Notes under the pieces: generated by a model
The model's input: the letters and a program-made list of their open reading frames with translations, nothing else
Told to the model about the DNA's origin: nothing
The model's database searches: none
NCBI RefSeq assembly: GCF_026013905.1
Contig: NZ_CP110257.1
Coordinates: 1 to 64,000 of the forward strand
DNA length: 64,000 bases
Origin: Schlegelella aquatica
GTDB lineage: Bacteria > Pseudomonadota > Gammaproteobacteria > Burkholderiales > Burkholderiaceae_C
Reading direction: 5' to 3'
In this document: positions 27,421 to 35,192 of the stretch, in pieces
How the letters are laid out: each line of letters starts with the position of its first letter
Numbering within the stretch: the stretch's first letter is position 1
Made by a program: the position numbers and the translations under genes

Positions 27421-27996
27421 ATGCGCCTTACGGTCTACACCGACTACACCCTGCGGGTGCTGATCTACCTGGCGCTCAAGCACCGCGAAGGGGGCGTGGC
27501 CACGATCGACGAGATGGCGCGGGCCTACGGCATCTCGCGCAACCATCTGATGAAGATCGTGCACGAGCTCGGCCAGCACGGCTTCATCGAGACGGTGCGC
27601 GGGCGCGCAGGCGGCGCGCGCCTCGCACGGGCCCCCTCTCAGATCTCCATCGGCGACGTGGTGCGCATGGCCGAGAAGGACTTCTCGGTCGTGCAATGCC
27701 ATGAGCGCGGCGCCGTCCACGACTGCGCGATCCTCGCCACCTGCAATCTCAAGCGGGGCTTGCAGCGCGCCGTCGAGGCCTTCATGCGCGAGCTCGACCG
27801 CATGACGCTCGCCGACGCGGTGGGCTCCACCGCCGCGGCCGCCCAGCTGCTCGGGATGGAGCTTGCGCCGGCACGTGGCGCCTCGCCGGTGCGAGCGGCC
27901 CGCAAGACCATCCCCATCGTCGGCCAGCCGGCAGCCCATGCCGCGACGCGGCCTCGCCCGGCGAGCCGCTCCGCGTCCCGCAGTCGCAACCGCTGA
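27421..27996 (+). CDS. nsrR: Rrf2 family nitric-oxide-sensing repressor NsrR
   Basis: This 191-residue Rrf2 regulator has MRLTVYTDYTLRVLIYLAL, a winged helix with ISRNHLMKIVHELGQHGFI and the wing TVRGRAGGARLA. Three Fe-S cysteines are at residues 93, 102 and 108. NsrR holds a cluster that NO destroys, releasing its targets. The C-terminal about 40 residues are a low-complexity Ala/Arg/Ser tail not typical of the family. It lies just upstream of the DUF2249-qNOR operon, its probable target. Confidence 0.88.
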   Translation: MRLTVYTDYTLRVLIYLALKHREGGVATIDEMARAYGISRNHLMKIVHELGQHGFIETVRGRAGGARLARAPSQISIGDVVRMAEKDFSVVQCHERGAVHDCAILATCNLKRGLQRAVEAFMRELDRMTLADAVGSTAAAAQLLGMELAPARGASPVRAARKTIPIVGQPAAHAATRPRPASRSASRSRNR

Positions 27997-28126
27997 GTGT
28001 CGCGCGCCCGGCGCGCATCACAGGCAGGCGCACCGAGCCCCTCGGGCTGCAAGAGTGCACCCAGGAGTGGGTGGAGGCGCGTCTCCACGCCGGCGGGGCT
28101 TCTTCCACGAAGCCCGGTGCCGCTCC

Positions 28127-28140
28127 TTGACCTCGCTCAA
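28127..28140 (+). promoter_or_regulatory. FNR/Dnr-type site upstream of the NO-reductase operon
   Basis: TTGA-N6-TCAA with six bases between arms matches the core of CRP/FNR-family oxygen or NO regulators (TTGAT-N4-ATCAA). It lies 83 bases upstream of the DUF2249 start. Activation at low oxygen or in the presence of NO is a sensible role for this operon. Confidence 0.5.
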
Positions 28141-28191
28141 AAAGATGTACCCATCGTATTGCTTTGGGGGTGGGGGCTCGCCCAGAATAGC

Positions 28192-28206
28192 TGTATCAGA
28201 GATACA
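28192..28206 (+). promoter_or_regulatory. NsrR-like operator upstream of DUF2249-qNOR
   Basis: TGTATC-AGA-GATACA is a perfect inverted repeat, extendable to nine-base arms with one mismatch (agctgtatc/gatacatct). The right arm gatacatctt fits an NsrR half-site, and a further half-site aagatgtac lies at 28142-28150. It sits 16 bases before the DUF2249 start, a position suited to repression. Confidence 0.6.
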
Positions 28207-28222
28207 TCTTTGGAGCGTTTGC

Positions 28223-28495
28223 ATGACCCTCACCGTCACCACCGTCGATGTGCGAACCATCGTGCCGCGCGAGCGGCACCCGCTCATCTTCTCCACCTTC
28301 GCGAAGCTCGAGCCGGGCCACGCCATGGAGTTGGTGAACGACCACGATCCCAAGCCGCTGTACTACCAGTTCCAGGCCGAGCTGCCCGGCGCGTTCGGCT
28401 GGGACTACCTCGAGCGCGGCCCGGAGGTCTGGCGCGTGCGCATCGTCAAGCTGGCGCCGGCGGCGGGCTCCACCTGCTGCGGCTCCTGCCAATGA
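28223..28495 (+). CDS. DUF2249 protein, NO-reductase operon
   Basis: This 90-residue DUF2249 protein shows RHPLIFSTFAKLEPGHAMELVNDHDPKPLYYQ and GWDYLERGPEVWRVRI, in pieces. It ends in a cysteine cluster (STCCGSCQ). These proteins often accompany NO and hemerythrin genes; their activity is not established. It is the first gene of the operon, 61 bases before the NO reductase gene, behind FNR-type and NsrR-like sites. Confidence 0.85.
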   Translation: MTLTVTTVDVRTIVPRERHPLIFSTFAKLEPGHAMELVNDHDPKPLYYQFQAELPGAFGWDYLERGPEVWRVRIVKLAPAAGSTCCGSCQ

Positions 28496-28556
28496 GCCCT
28501 CGGGGGCCGGCTCGCCCGGCCGGCCCTCCTTCCCCATCCACCGACGAGGTTCCCCG

Positions 28557-30839
28557 ATGAGATCCACCCGCACCCTGTGGAGATGGCTGGGCGTCATCTT
28601 CCTGCTTTCGTTCGCCGCCCTGGGCTTCCTGGGTTGGCAGATCCACCTCCAGGCCCCGCCCATCCCCAAGGCGGTGGTCAGCCAGGACGGCCAGGTGCTG
28701 TTCGGCGAGGGCGAGGTCACGCGCGGCCAGCAGGCCTGGCTCGCCGCCGGCGGCCAGCAGCTGGGCACCGTCTGGGGCCACGGCAGTTACGTCGCGCCGG
28801 ACTGGTCGGCCGACTGGCTGCACCGCGAGGCGCTGGCGTTGCGCGACCTCGGGGCCGCGCAACGCTACGGCAAGCCCTACGAGCAGCTGGGCGTCGAGCA
28901 GCGCGGCGCCCTCGACGCGTGGGTCAAGAGCGAGTTCCGCCGCAACACCTACGACGGGTCGCGCGGCGTCATCGTCGTCTCGCGCGAGCGTGCCCGGGCC
29001 ATCGAGCAGACGGCGCAGCACTACGCGGGCCTGTTCGGCGCAGCCCCCGAGTTCGACGGCTTGCGCGAGGCCTACGCGATGACGGCCGACGCGCTGCCCT
29101 CGGCCGACGACCGCAAGGCGCTGGCGGCGTTCTTCTTCTGGTCGGCCTGGGCGGCGGCCACCGACCGGCCGGGCGAGCAGGGCCTGTCGTACACCAGCAA
29201 CTGGCCGCACGAGCCGCTGGTGGGCAACACGATGACCACCTCGGCGGCGATGTGGTCCATCGTGAGCGTGGTGCTGCTGCTGGGCGGCATCGCCGCGATG
29301 TTGTGGTTCCACAGCGCGCGCAAGCACGAGGAGGAGCCGGCCGCGCCGAAGACCGACCCGCTCTTCGGCGCGAAGGCCACGGCCTCGATGCGGGCCACGC
29401 GCAAGTACTTCTTCGCGGTGATCGGCCTCATCCTGCTGCAGATCGGCATGGGCATCGTCACCGCGCACTATGCGGTCGAAGGCCAGAGCCTGTTCGGCTT
29501 GCCGCTGGCCGAGGTGCTGCCCTATGTGGTGAGCCGCACGGCGCACACCCAGGTGGGCATCTTCTGGATCGCCACCGCCTGGCTGGCCACGGGCCTGTAC
29601 ATCGCGCCGCTGCTCTCGGGGCAGGAGCCCAGGCTGCAGAAGCTGGGCGTGGACGTGCTGTTCTGGGCGCTGATCGCCATCGTCGTCGGCTCAACCGCCA
29701 CGAGCTGGCTCGGCCACCTGCAACGCCAGGGCGCCGACTTCACGTTCTGGATCGGCAACCAGGGGCTGGAGTTCACCAGCATGGGCCGCGTGTGGCAGAT
29801 CCTGCTGTTCGTGGGCCTGCTGTTCTGGCTGCTGCTGATGGGCCGCGCGCTGTGGCCGGCGCTCAAGCGTCCGTCGGAGACGCGCGGGCTGATCGCGATG
29901 GTGTTCCTGTCGGCCACCTGCATCGGCGGCTTCTACGCGACCTCGCTCACCTGGGGCCAGGGCACGCACTACTCGATGATCGAGTACTGGCGCTGGTGGC
30001 TGGTGCACCTGTGGGTCGAAGGCTTCTTCGAGGTGTTCGCCACGGCCGTCATCGCGCTGATCTTCACCCGCCTGGGCCTGATCCGCACGGCCACCGCCAA
30101 CAGCGCGATCGTGCTGGAGACCATCGTGTTCCTGTTCGGCGGCATCCTGGGCACGCTGCACCACCTGTACTTCACCGGCACCCCCACGTCGGTGATCGCG
30201 GTGGGCGCGGTGTTCTCGGCGCTCGAAGTGGTGCCGCTCACCCTGATCGGCCTGGAAGGCTGGGCCACCTACCAGCGCACCAAGGCCGCGCCCTGGGTCG
30301 CCGCGTACAAGTGGCCGATCCTGTGCTTCGTCGCGGTGGGCTTCTGGAACACCGTGGGCGCGGGCCTGCTGGGCTTTGCGATCAACCCGCCGGCCTCGCT
30401 GTACTACGTGCAGGGCCTGAACCTCACGCCCGCCCACGGCCATGCGGCGCTGTTCGGCGTGTACGGCATGCTCGGCATCGGCCTGATGCTGTTCTGCCTG
30501 CGCGGCCTCTATGCCCGTGAGCTGCACGCCGACCGGTGGCTCAAGCCGGCCTTCTGGGGCTTGAACCTGGGCCTGGCGATGATGGTGTTCATGTCGCTCG
30601 TGCCGGCCGGCATCTACCAGGCCTGGGCCAGCGTGACCCAGGGCCTGTGGTACGCCCGCTCGCCCGAGATCGTGCACTCGAAGCTGATGGAAGCGCTGGT
30701 GTGGCTGCGTGTGCCGGGCGACGTGGTGTTCGCCGCCGGTGCGGTGTTCCTGGCCGTCTACGGCGCGGCCCTGCTGCGCCGCCACTCGGGTGAGCCGCGC
30801 ACGCTGGACGTGCCCGCCGCCAAGGCGGCGCGGTCGTGA
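28557..30839 (+). CDS. norZ: quinol-dependent nitric oxide reductase (qNOR)
   Basis: This 760-residue single-subunit NorB/NorZ reduces NO to N2O using quinol. Its N-terminal extension after the first span (AVVSQDGQVLFGEGEVTRGQQAW to the second span) replaces NorC but lacks a CXXCH haem motif, which marks the quinol type. The catalytic core has about 12 further spans with HTQVGIFW near residue 329, HLWVEGFFEVFAT near 483, HHLYFTG near 534 and HGHAALFG near 627, which supply the haem and Fe-B ligands. It removes NO in the inner membrane and is probably for detoxification. nsrR lies upstream and another Rrf2 gene downstream. Confidence 0.95.
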   Translation: MRSTRTLWRWLGVIFLLSFAALGFLGWQIHLQAPPIPKAVVSQDGQVLFGEGEVTRGQQAWLAAGGQQLGTVWGHGSYVAPDWSADWLHREALALRDLGAAQRYGKPYEQLGVEQRGALDAWVKSEFRRNTYDGSRGVIVVSRERARAIEQTAQHYAGLFGAAPEFDGLREAYAMTADALPSADDRKALAAFFFWSAWAAATDRPGEQGLSYTSNWPHEPLVGNTMTTSAAMWSIVSVVLLLGGIAAMLWFHSARKHEEEPAAPKTDPLFGAKATASMRATRKYFFAVIGLILLQIGMGIVTAHYAVEGQSLFGLPLAEVLPYVVSRTAHTQVGIFWIATAWLATGLYIAPLLSGQEPRLQKLGVDVLFWALIAIVVGSTATSWLGHLQRQGADFTFWIGNQGLEFTSMGRVWQILLFVGLLFWLLLMGRALWPALKRPSETRGLIAMVFLSATCIGGFYATSLTWGQGTHYSMIEYWRWWLVHLWVEGFFEVFATAVIALIFTRLGLIRTATANSAIVLETIVFLFGGILGTLHHLYFTGTPTSVIAVGAVFSALEVVPLTLIGLEGWATYQRTKAAPWVAAYKWPILCFVAVGFWNTVGAGLLGFAINPPASLYYVQGLNLTPAHGHAALFGVYGMLGIGLMLFCLRGLYARELHADRWLKPAFWGLNLGLAMMVFMSLVPAGIYQAWASVTQGLWYARSPEIVHSKLMEALVWLRVPGDVVFAAGAVFLAVYGAALLRRHSGEPRTLDVPAAKAARS

Positions 30840-30860
30840 GGCCTTACATCTTGGTCCCCG

Positions 30861-30881
30861 GGGCGGGCGCACTGCCCGCCC
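30861..30881 (+). terminator. GC-rich hairpin after qNOR
   Basis: A perfect eight-pair stem (gggcgggc with gcccgccc) closes a five-base loop 21 bases after the qNOR stop. No T run follows, so it may be a weak terminator or an RNA-end stabiliser. A half-site ttacatctt at 30844-30852 resembles half of the NsrR-like operator. Confidence 0.4.
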
Positions 30882-30924
30882 GCGGGGGGTGCCGGCCCGG
30901 CCCACCGTGCTCGATGGGGACGCC

Positions 30925-31494
30925 ATGCGGTTGACCAGCTTCACCGACTATGCGCTGCGCGTGCTGATCTTCCTGGCCGCGGGCCGCGGCGAGCCGCGCG
31001 CGACGGTCGGCGAGATCGCCGCCGCCTTCGACATCTCGGAAAGCCACCTGACCAAGGTGGCGCACTTCCTGGGACGGCAAGGCTGGGTTGTGACGGTGCG
31101 CGGCAAGGGCGGTGGCTTGCAACTCGCACGGCCGGCCGGCACCATCGGCGTCGGTGAGGTGGTGCGGCGGGCCGAGGGCGAGGGCGCGTTCGCCGAATGC
31201 TTCGAGGCGCGCCCGCGCCAGGGCCTGGAGCCGGCCGACCGGCCCGGGGCTGGGCGCACGCCTTGCTCGATCGCCGACATGTGCGGCCTGCAAGGCGTGC
31301 TGCGCGAGGCGGTCGCGGCCTTCTTCGGCGTGCTGGACCGCCACACCGTGCAGGACCTGGTGCAAGAGCCGCAGCGCCTGCGCGCCGTGCTGTTCGTGCC
31401 GCGTGCGAGTGGGCCGCACACGCCCCCAGACGCGGCCGACGACGCGGGCGCCCCGACCCTTGCGAAGGAGTGGCCCGATGCCCTTGGACGATGA
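30925..31494 (+). CDS. second Rrf2 family regulator
   Basis: This 189-residue protein is NsrR-like: MRLTSFTDYALRVLIFLA, ISESHLTKVAHFLGRQGWV, wing TVRGKGGGLQLA. Putative Fe-S cysteines are at 92, 114 and 120; the first gap is 21 residues against 8 in the upstream NsrR, due to an insertion. The cluster environment may therefore differ. Its stop overlaps the start of the MIP18-type gene by 17 bases, so the two are coupled. It may sense NO or Fe-S status. Confidence 0.82.
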   Translation: MRLTSFTDYALRVLIFLAAGRGEPRATVGEIAAAFDISESHLTKVAHFLGRQGWVVTVRGKGGGLQLARPAGTIGVGEVVRRAEGEGAFAECFEARPRQGLEPADRPGAGRTPCSIADMCGLQGVLREAVAAFFGVLDRHTVQDLVQEPQRLRAVLFVPRASGPHTPPDAADDAGAPTLAKEWPDALGR

Positions 31495-31828
31495 TGCCCC
31501 CGCCCCGCCGGCCTACGAGTACGAAGGCCCGCCCGAGCTGCGCGAGCCGATCGACCGCGCGCTGCATGGCGTGGTGGACCCGGAGATGGCGCTGGACATC
31601 GTGGACGTGGGCCTCGTCTATCGGGTGCGCGTCGAGCCGCAGCGCGTGCACGTGCTGATGACGATGACCTCGGCCGCCTGCCCGGCGGCCGGCCTCATCC
31701 TGGAGGAGGTCGAGGCGGCGCTGCAACGCCTCCTGCCGGAGCGCGAGCCCGAGGTCGAACTGACCTGGGAGCCCGCCTGGACGCCGGCGCGCTTGAGCCC
31801 CCGGGCGCGGCGCTTCATGGGATGGTGA
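31478..31828 (+). CDS. MIP18/DUF59 family Fe-S assembly-type protein
   Basis: This 116-residue DUF59 protein has LREPIDRALHGVVDPEMALDIVDVGLVYRV, in pieces, and the conserved reactive cysteine in MTSAACPAAGLI. Relatives (SufT, PaaD, MIP18) help insert or repair Fe-S clusters. GAAGGAG precedes the ATG inside the end of the Rrf2 gene. Pairing with an Fe-S regulator and an NO reductase suggests cluster maintenance during nitrosative stress, by inference. Confidence 0.85.
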   Translation: MPLDDDAPAPPAYEYEGPPELREPIDRALHGVVDPEMALDIVDVGLVYRVRVEPQRVHVLMTMTSAACPAAGLILEEVEAALQRLLPEREPEVELTWEPAWTPARLSPRARRFMGW

Positions 31829-32931
31829 GCGCCGGCCCGGCCCGCCGTGCCGACCGGCGCCGCGCGCAGGCACGGTGGCGGGTGGCGCTGGCGCTCGGGG
31901 CGGCCGCGGCCCTGGTGCTGGGGGTGGGCGGCGGCCTGCTGCGCGCCGGCGTGCCGGTCGAAGGGGCGGCCTGGGCCTGGGCCGGGGTGCAGCATGCGGC
32001 GCTGATGATCGGCGCCTTCTTCGGCACCGTGATCGGGCTGGAGCGGGCCGTGGCGCTGGGCCACCCGGCCGCATATGCGGCGCCCGCGGCGACCGCGGCG
32101 GCGGCGGTGCTGCTCGTGTTCGGTGCGCAAGCGGCCGGTGCGTGGCTGCTCGTGGCAGGCGCGCTGGCCTTCACGCTCGACAGCGCCCTCATCGTGCGCC
32201 GGCAGCCTGCACTGCACACGGCGCTCTTGCTCGCTGCGGCGATGGCCTTCGTGATGGGCGCGGGGGCGTGGGCGGCCGGCGTGCGGCACGACGGCGTGCA
32301 TGCCTGGTGGTTCACCTTCCTCGTCGTGACGATCGCGGCCGAACGGCTGGAGATGACGCGGCTGATGCAGCGCCGGCGCGCGGCGGCGCCGCTGCTCGTG
32401 GCGGTGCTTGTGGCCTTGTATGCGGGCGCCGCGGTCAGCTTCGCCGCGGCGCGCGCGGGGCACCTCGTCTTCGGCGCAGCGCTCGTCGCACTGGCGGCGT
32501 GGCTCGGCGCGTTCGACATCGCGCGGCGCACGGTGCGGGCGACGGGCTTGCCTCGCTACATGGCCGTGTGCCTGCTGCTCGGTTATGCGTGGCTCGCGGT
32601 GGGCGGGGCCGCATGGGCCCTGGCGGCCGTGGGTGAGCCGGTGCGCGACATCGCCCTGCATGCGCTGGGCCTCGGGTTCGTCATCAGCATGGTGATGGCC
32701 CACGCCCTCGTGATCCTGCCGGCCGTCGTCGGGGTCAAGCTCGAGTACGCGGGGGTGTTCTACCTGCCGCTGGTGTTGCTGCAGGTCTCATTGGTGGCGC
32801 GTTCTGTCGCACCGTGGGCGGGTCCGGCCTGGCGCGCGGCCGGCGCACTCGGCCATGTGGTGGCCTTCGTCGTCTTCGCGCTGTGCCTGGTGCAGGCGCG
32901 CCGGCGCTGGCAGCGCCTGCACACGAGGTGA
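31822..32931 (+). CDS. multi-span membrane protein in the NO block
   Basis: This 369-residue protein has about ten to twelve hydrophobic helices. Notable motifs are VQHAALMIGAFFGTVIGLERAVALG, in pieces, TIAAERLEMTRL and ALGLGFVISMVMAHALVILPAV, the last with His residues inside membrane spans. There is loose resemblance to NnrS-type haem/NO-response membrane proteins, but not enough for a firm call. Its ATG overlaps the MIP18-type stop, so it belongs to that operon. Confidence 0.7.
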   Translation: MVSAGPARRADRRRAQARWRVALALGAAAALVLGVGGGLLRAGVPVEGAAWAWAGVQHAALMIGAFFGTVIGLERAVALGHPAAYAAPAATAAAAVLLVFGAQAAGAWLLVAGALAFTLDSALIVRRQPALHTALLLAAAMAFVMGAGAWAAGVRHDGVHAWWFTFLVVTIAAERLEMTRLMQRRRAAAPLLVAVLVALYAGAAVSFAAARAGHLVFGAALVALAAWLGAFDIARRTVRATGLPRYMAVCLLLGYAWLAVGGAAWALAAVGEPVRDIALHALGLGFVISMVMAHALVILPAVVGVKLEYAGVFYLPLVLLQVSLVARSVAPWAGPAWRAAGALGHVVAFVVFALCLVQARRRWQRLHTR

Positions 32932-32990
32932 GCCCGCGGGATGCGCCGGGCGTGCGGCTTCGCTGCAGCGAGGCCACGATGGCAGACAGA

Positions 32991-33045
32991 CTGGGCCGTG
33001 ACCCCCCTTGGGGGGTGGGGCGCACGCCCCGGGGGCGAACATGCA
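32991..33045 (+). repeat. partial dispersed hairpin repeat
   Basis: The stretch from ctgggccgtgacccccctt through gggggtggggcgcacgcccc to gggggcgaac matches the second half of the 79-bp unit at 17146. It lies 59 bases downstream of the membrane-protein stop and in the same orientation. The 263-base gap around it holds no gene. Confidence 0.85.
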
Positions 33046-33195
33046 AGCCGCCGGCTTCGGGAGGCGGGCCGCCCCGGGCACCTTGCGGCGCCGGGGCGGG
33101 CGTCACGAGACGAGACGGGCAGTGCGCCCGCCCTCGGGTATGCTGGCGGCCCTTCGCGGCACCCGGGTGCCGCCTCCTTGCTCGTCGTCTCATTC

Positions 33196-35058
33196 ATGCA
33201 CAGCAATCCCTCCGTGAGCGCAGGCGCCCTTTCGACGGGCGCGGCGCTGCCTCCCGATGCCGTGAGCACGCTGGCCGAGCTGTTCGCCTGGCGTGTGCGC
33301 ACCACCCCACATGGGCCGGCCTACCGGCAGGCCGAGGCCACCGGCCGCTGGCGCGAGCTGACGTGGCGCGAGATCGGCGAGCGCGTGGCCGCCTGGCGCG
33401 CGGCGCTCGCCGCCTTGCACCTGCCCCGTCAGGCGCGCGTCGCCGTGCTGCTGCCCAACGGGCTCGATGCGGTGTGCATCGACCAGGCCGCGCTCGCCGA
33501 GGCCTGCGTGCCGGTGCCGATGCACCTCATCGACAACCCGGGCAGCATCGCCTACATCCTGCGCGACAGCGAGGCCTCGGTGCTCGTGGTCCAGTCGCGC
33601 AGGCAGTGGGACGCGATCGCCGCCCTGGGCGAGCCGATGCCCGCGCTGAAGCACGTGGTCGTCGTCGAGGCGCCGGAGCTGGACGAATCGGGCCCGGTGC
33701 GCGTCGTCGGTGCGGCACGCTGGCTCGACGAGGCTGGCGCGCGGGCGCCCGGCGAGGCCTCGACCGCGGGGCCGGGCGAAGACGACCTGGCGGCGATCGT
33801 CTACACCTCGGGCACCACCGGCAAGCCCAAGGGCGTGATGCTCACCCACCGCAACGTGCTGGCCAACGTGCGCGCGACGCTGCAGCGCGTCGTGCCGCAG
33901 CCTCACGAGGTGTTCCTTTCGTTCCTGCCGCTGTCGCACACCTTCGAGCGCACCATCGGCTACTACCTGCCGGTGGCGGCCGGCTGCACCGTGGCCTTCG
34001 CGCGCTCGGTCAAGGACTTGCCCGAAGACCTGCGCACCGTGCGGCCGACCATCCTCGTGTCGGTGCCGCGCATCTACGAGCGCGTGTACGGGCAGGTGCA
34101 GACGGTGCTGGCCGCCTGGCCGTGGAAGCAGCGCCTGTTCGAGCACGCGGTGCGGGTCGGCTGGCGGCGCTTTTGCCGCGCGCAGGGGCTGCCGCTGGAG
34201 CAGCCCGCACCGGCCTGGCTCGACGCCCTGCAATGGCCGCTGCTCGACCGTCTGGTGGCGCGCACCTTGCGCGCGCAGTTCGGCGGGCGGCTGCGCATCG
34301 CCGTCAGCGGGGGCGCGCCGCTGCCGCCAGCCATCGCACGCTGCTTCCTGGGCCTGGGTGTGCCCATCGTGCAAGGCTACGGCATGACCGAGACCTCGCC
34401 CGTGGTGGCGGCCAACGCGCCGGACGACAACGACCCCTACACGGTGGGCCGGGTGCTGCCCGGCGTCGAGGTGCGCCTCGGCGACAACCGCGAGCTGCTG
34501 GTGCGCGGGCCGAGCGTGATGCGCGGCTACTGGCACCGCGAGGACGACACCCGCGCCGCCTTCGTGGACGGCTGGCTGCGCACCGGCGACCAGGCGGCGA
34601 TCGAAAACGGCCGGCTGCGCATCCTCGGGCGCGTCAAGGAGATCATCGTCACCTCCACCGGCGAGAAGATCGCGCCCGCCGATCTGGAGCAGGCCATCGC
34701 AGCCGATCCGCTGTTCGCGCAGGTCTGGGCCTTCGGCGACAACCGCCCCTTCATCGGTTGCGCAGCGGTGCTGGAGCCCGCGCGTTGGGCCGCGCTCGCC
34801 CGCTCGCTGGGCCTCGACCCGCAGCAACCCGCCAGCCTGGAGGCCGAGGCCGCGCGCGCGGCGGTCGTGCGCCGCATGCGAGAGCTGACCGCCTCGTTCC
34901 CGCACTACGCGCAGCCCCGCGGCGCGATCCTGCTGCTCGAGCCCTGGACGGTCGAGAACACGCTGCTCACCCCCACGCTCAAGCTCAAGCGCAAGAACCT
35001 GGAGGCCCGCTACGCGGGGGCGGTCGAGCGGCTGTACTCGTCGTCACGGCGCGGCTGA
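33196..35058 (+). CDS. long-chain acyl-CoA synthetase (AMP-forming, FadD15-like)
   Basis: This 620-residue ANL-superfamily enzyme has phosphate-binding loop YTSGTTGKPKGVM near residue 204, PLSHTFERTIGYYLP, GYGMTETSPVV near 394, and the hinge segment TGDQAAIENGRLRILGR. The C-terminal KLKRKNLEARY is typical of the FadD15/FACL type. It should activate fatty acids with ATP and CoA. The start at 33196 is where the conserved N-terminal region (TLAELFAWRV) begins; upstream in-frame sequence covers a dispersed repeat. Confidence 0.9.
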   Translation: MHSNPSVSAGALSTGAALPPDAVSTLAELFAWRVRTTPHGPAYRQAEATGRWRELTWREIGERVAAWRAALAALHLPRQARVAVLLPNGLDAVCIDQAALAEACVPVPMHLIDNPGSIAYILRDSEASVLVVQSRRQWDAIAALGEPMPALKHVVVVEAPELDESGPVRVVGAARWLDEAGARAPGEASTAGPGEDDLAAIVYTSGTTGKPKGVMLTHRNVLANVRATLQRVVPQPHEVFLSFLPLSHTFERTIGYYLPVAAGCTVAFARSVKDLPEDLRTVRPTILVSVPRIYERVYGQVQTVLAAWPWKQRLFEHAVRVGWRRFCRAQGLPLEQPAPAWLDALQWPLLDRLVARTLRAQFGGRLRIAVSGGAPLPPAIARCFLGLGVPIVQGYGMTETSPVVAANAPDDNDPYTVGRVLPGVEVRLGDNRELLVRGPSVMRGYWHREDDTRAAFVDGWLRTGDQAAIENGRLRILGRVKEIIVTSTGEKIAPADLEQAIAADPLFAQVWAFGDNRPFIGCAAVLEPARWAALARSLGLDPQQPASLEAEAARAAVVRRMRELTASFPHYAQPRGAILLLEPWTVENTLLTPTLKLKRKNLEARYAGAVERLYSSSRRG

Positions 35059-35192
35059 ACCGCCCGCCCGTGCCGGGGGCCGGCCCGCCGCGGCGCGGTC
35101 GTGGCCCTTTGCGCACCCCGTGGGCCGGCGGGCACCGGGCTTGCTCCGCTGGCGCCGCGGCGCGCCTTTCGCGCGGCCGATGAGGAGAGCGT

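Noticed and set aside
32941..33195. N-terminal extension of the acyl-CoA synthetase
   Set aside because: The frame is open but covers a copy of the dispersed hairpin repeat and has no similarity to the enzyme family.
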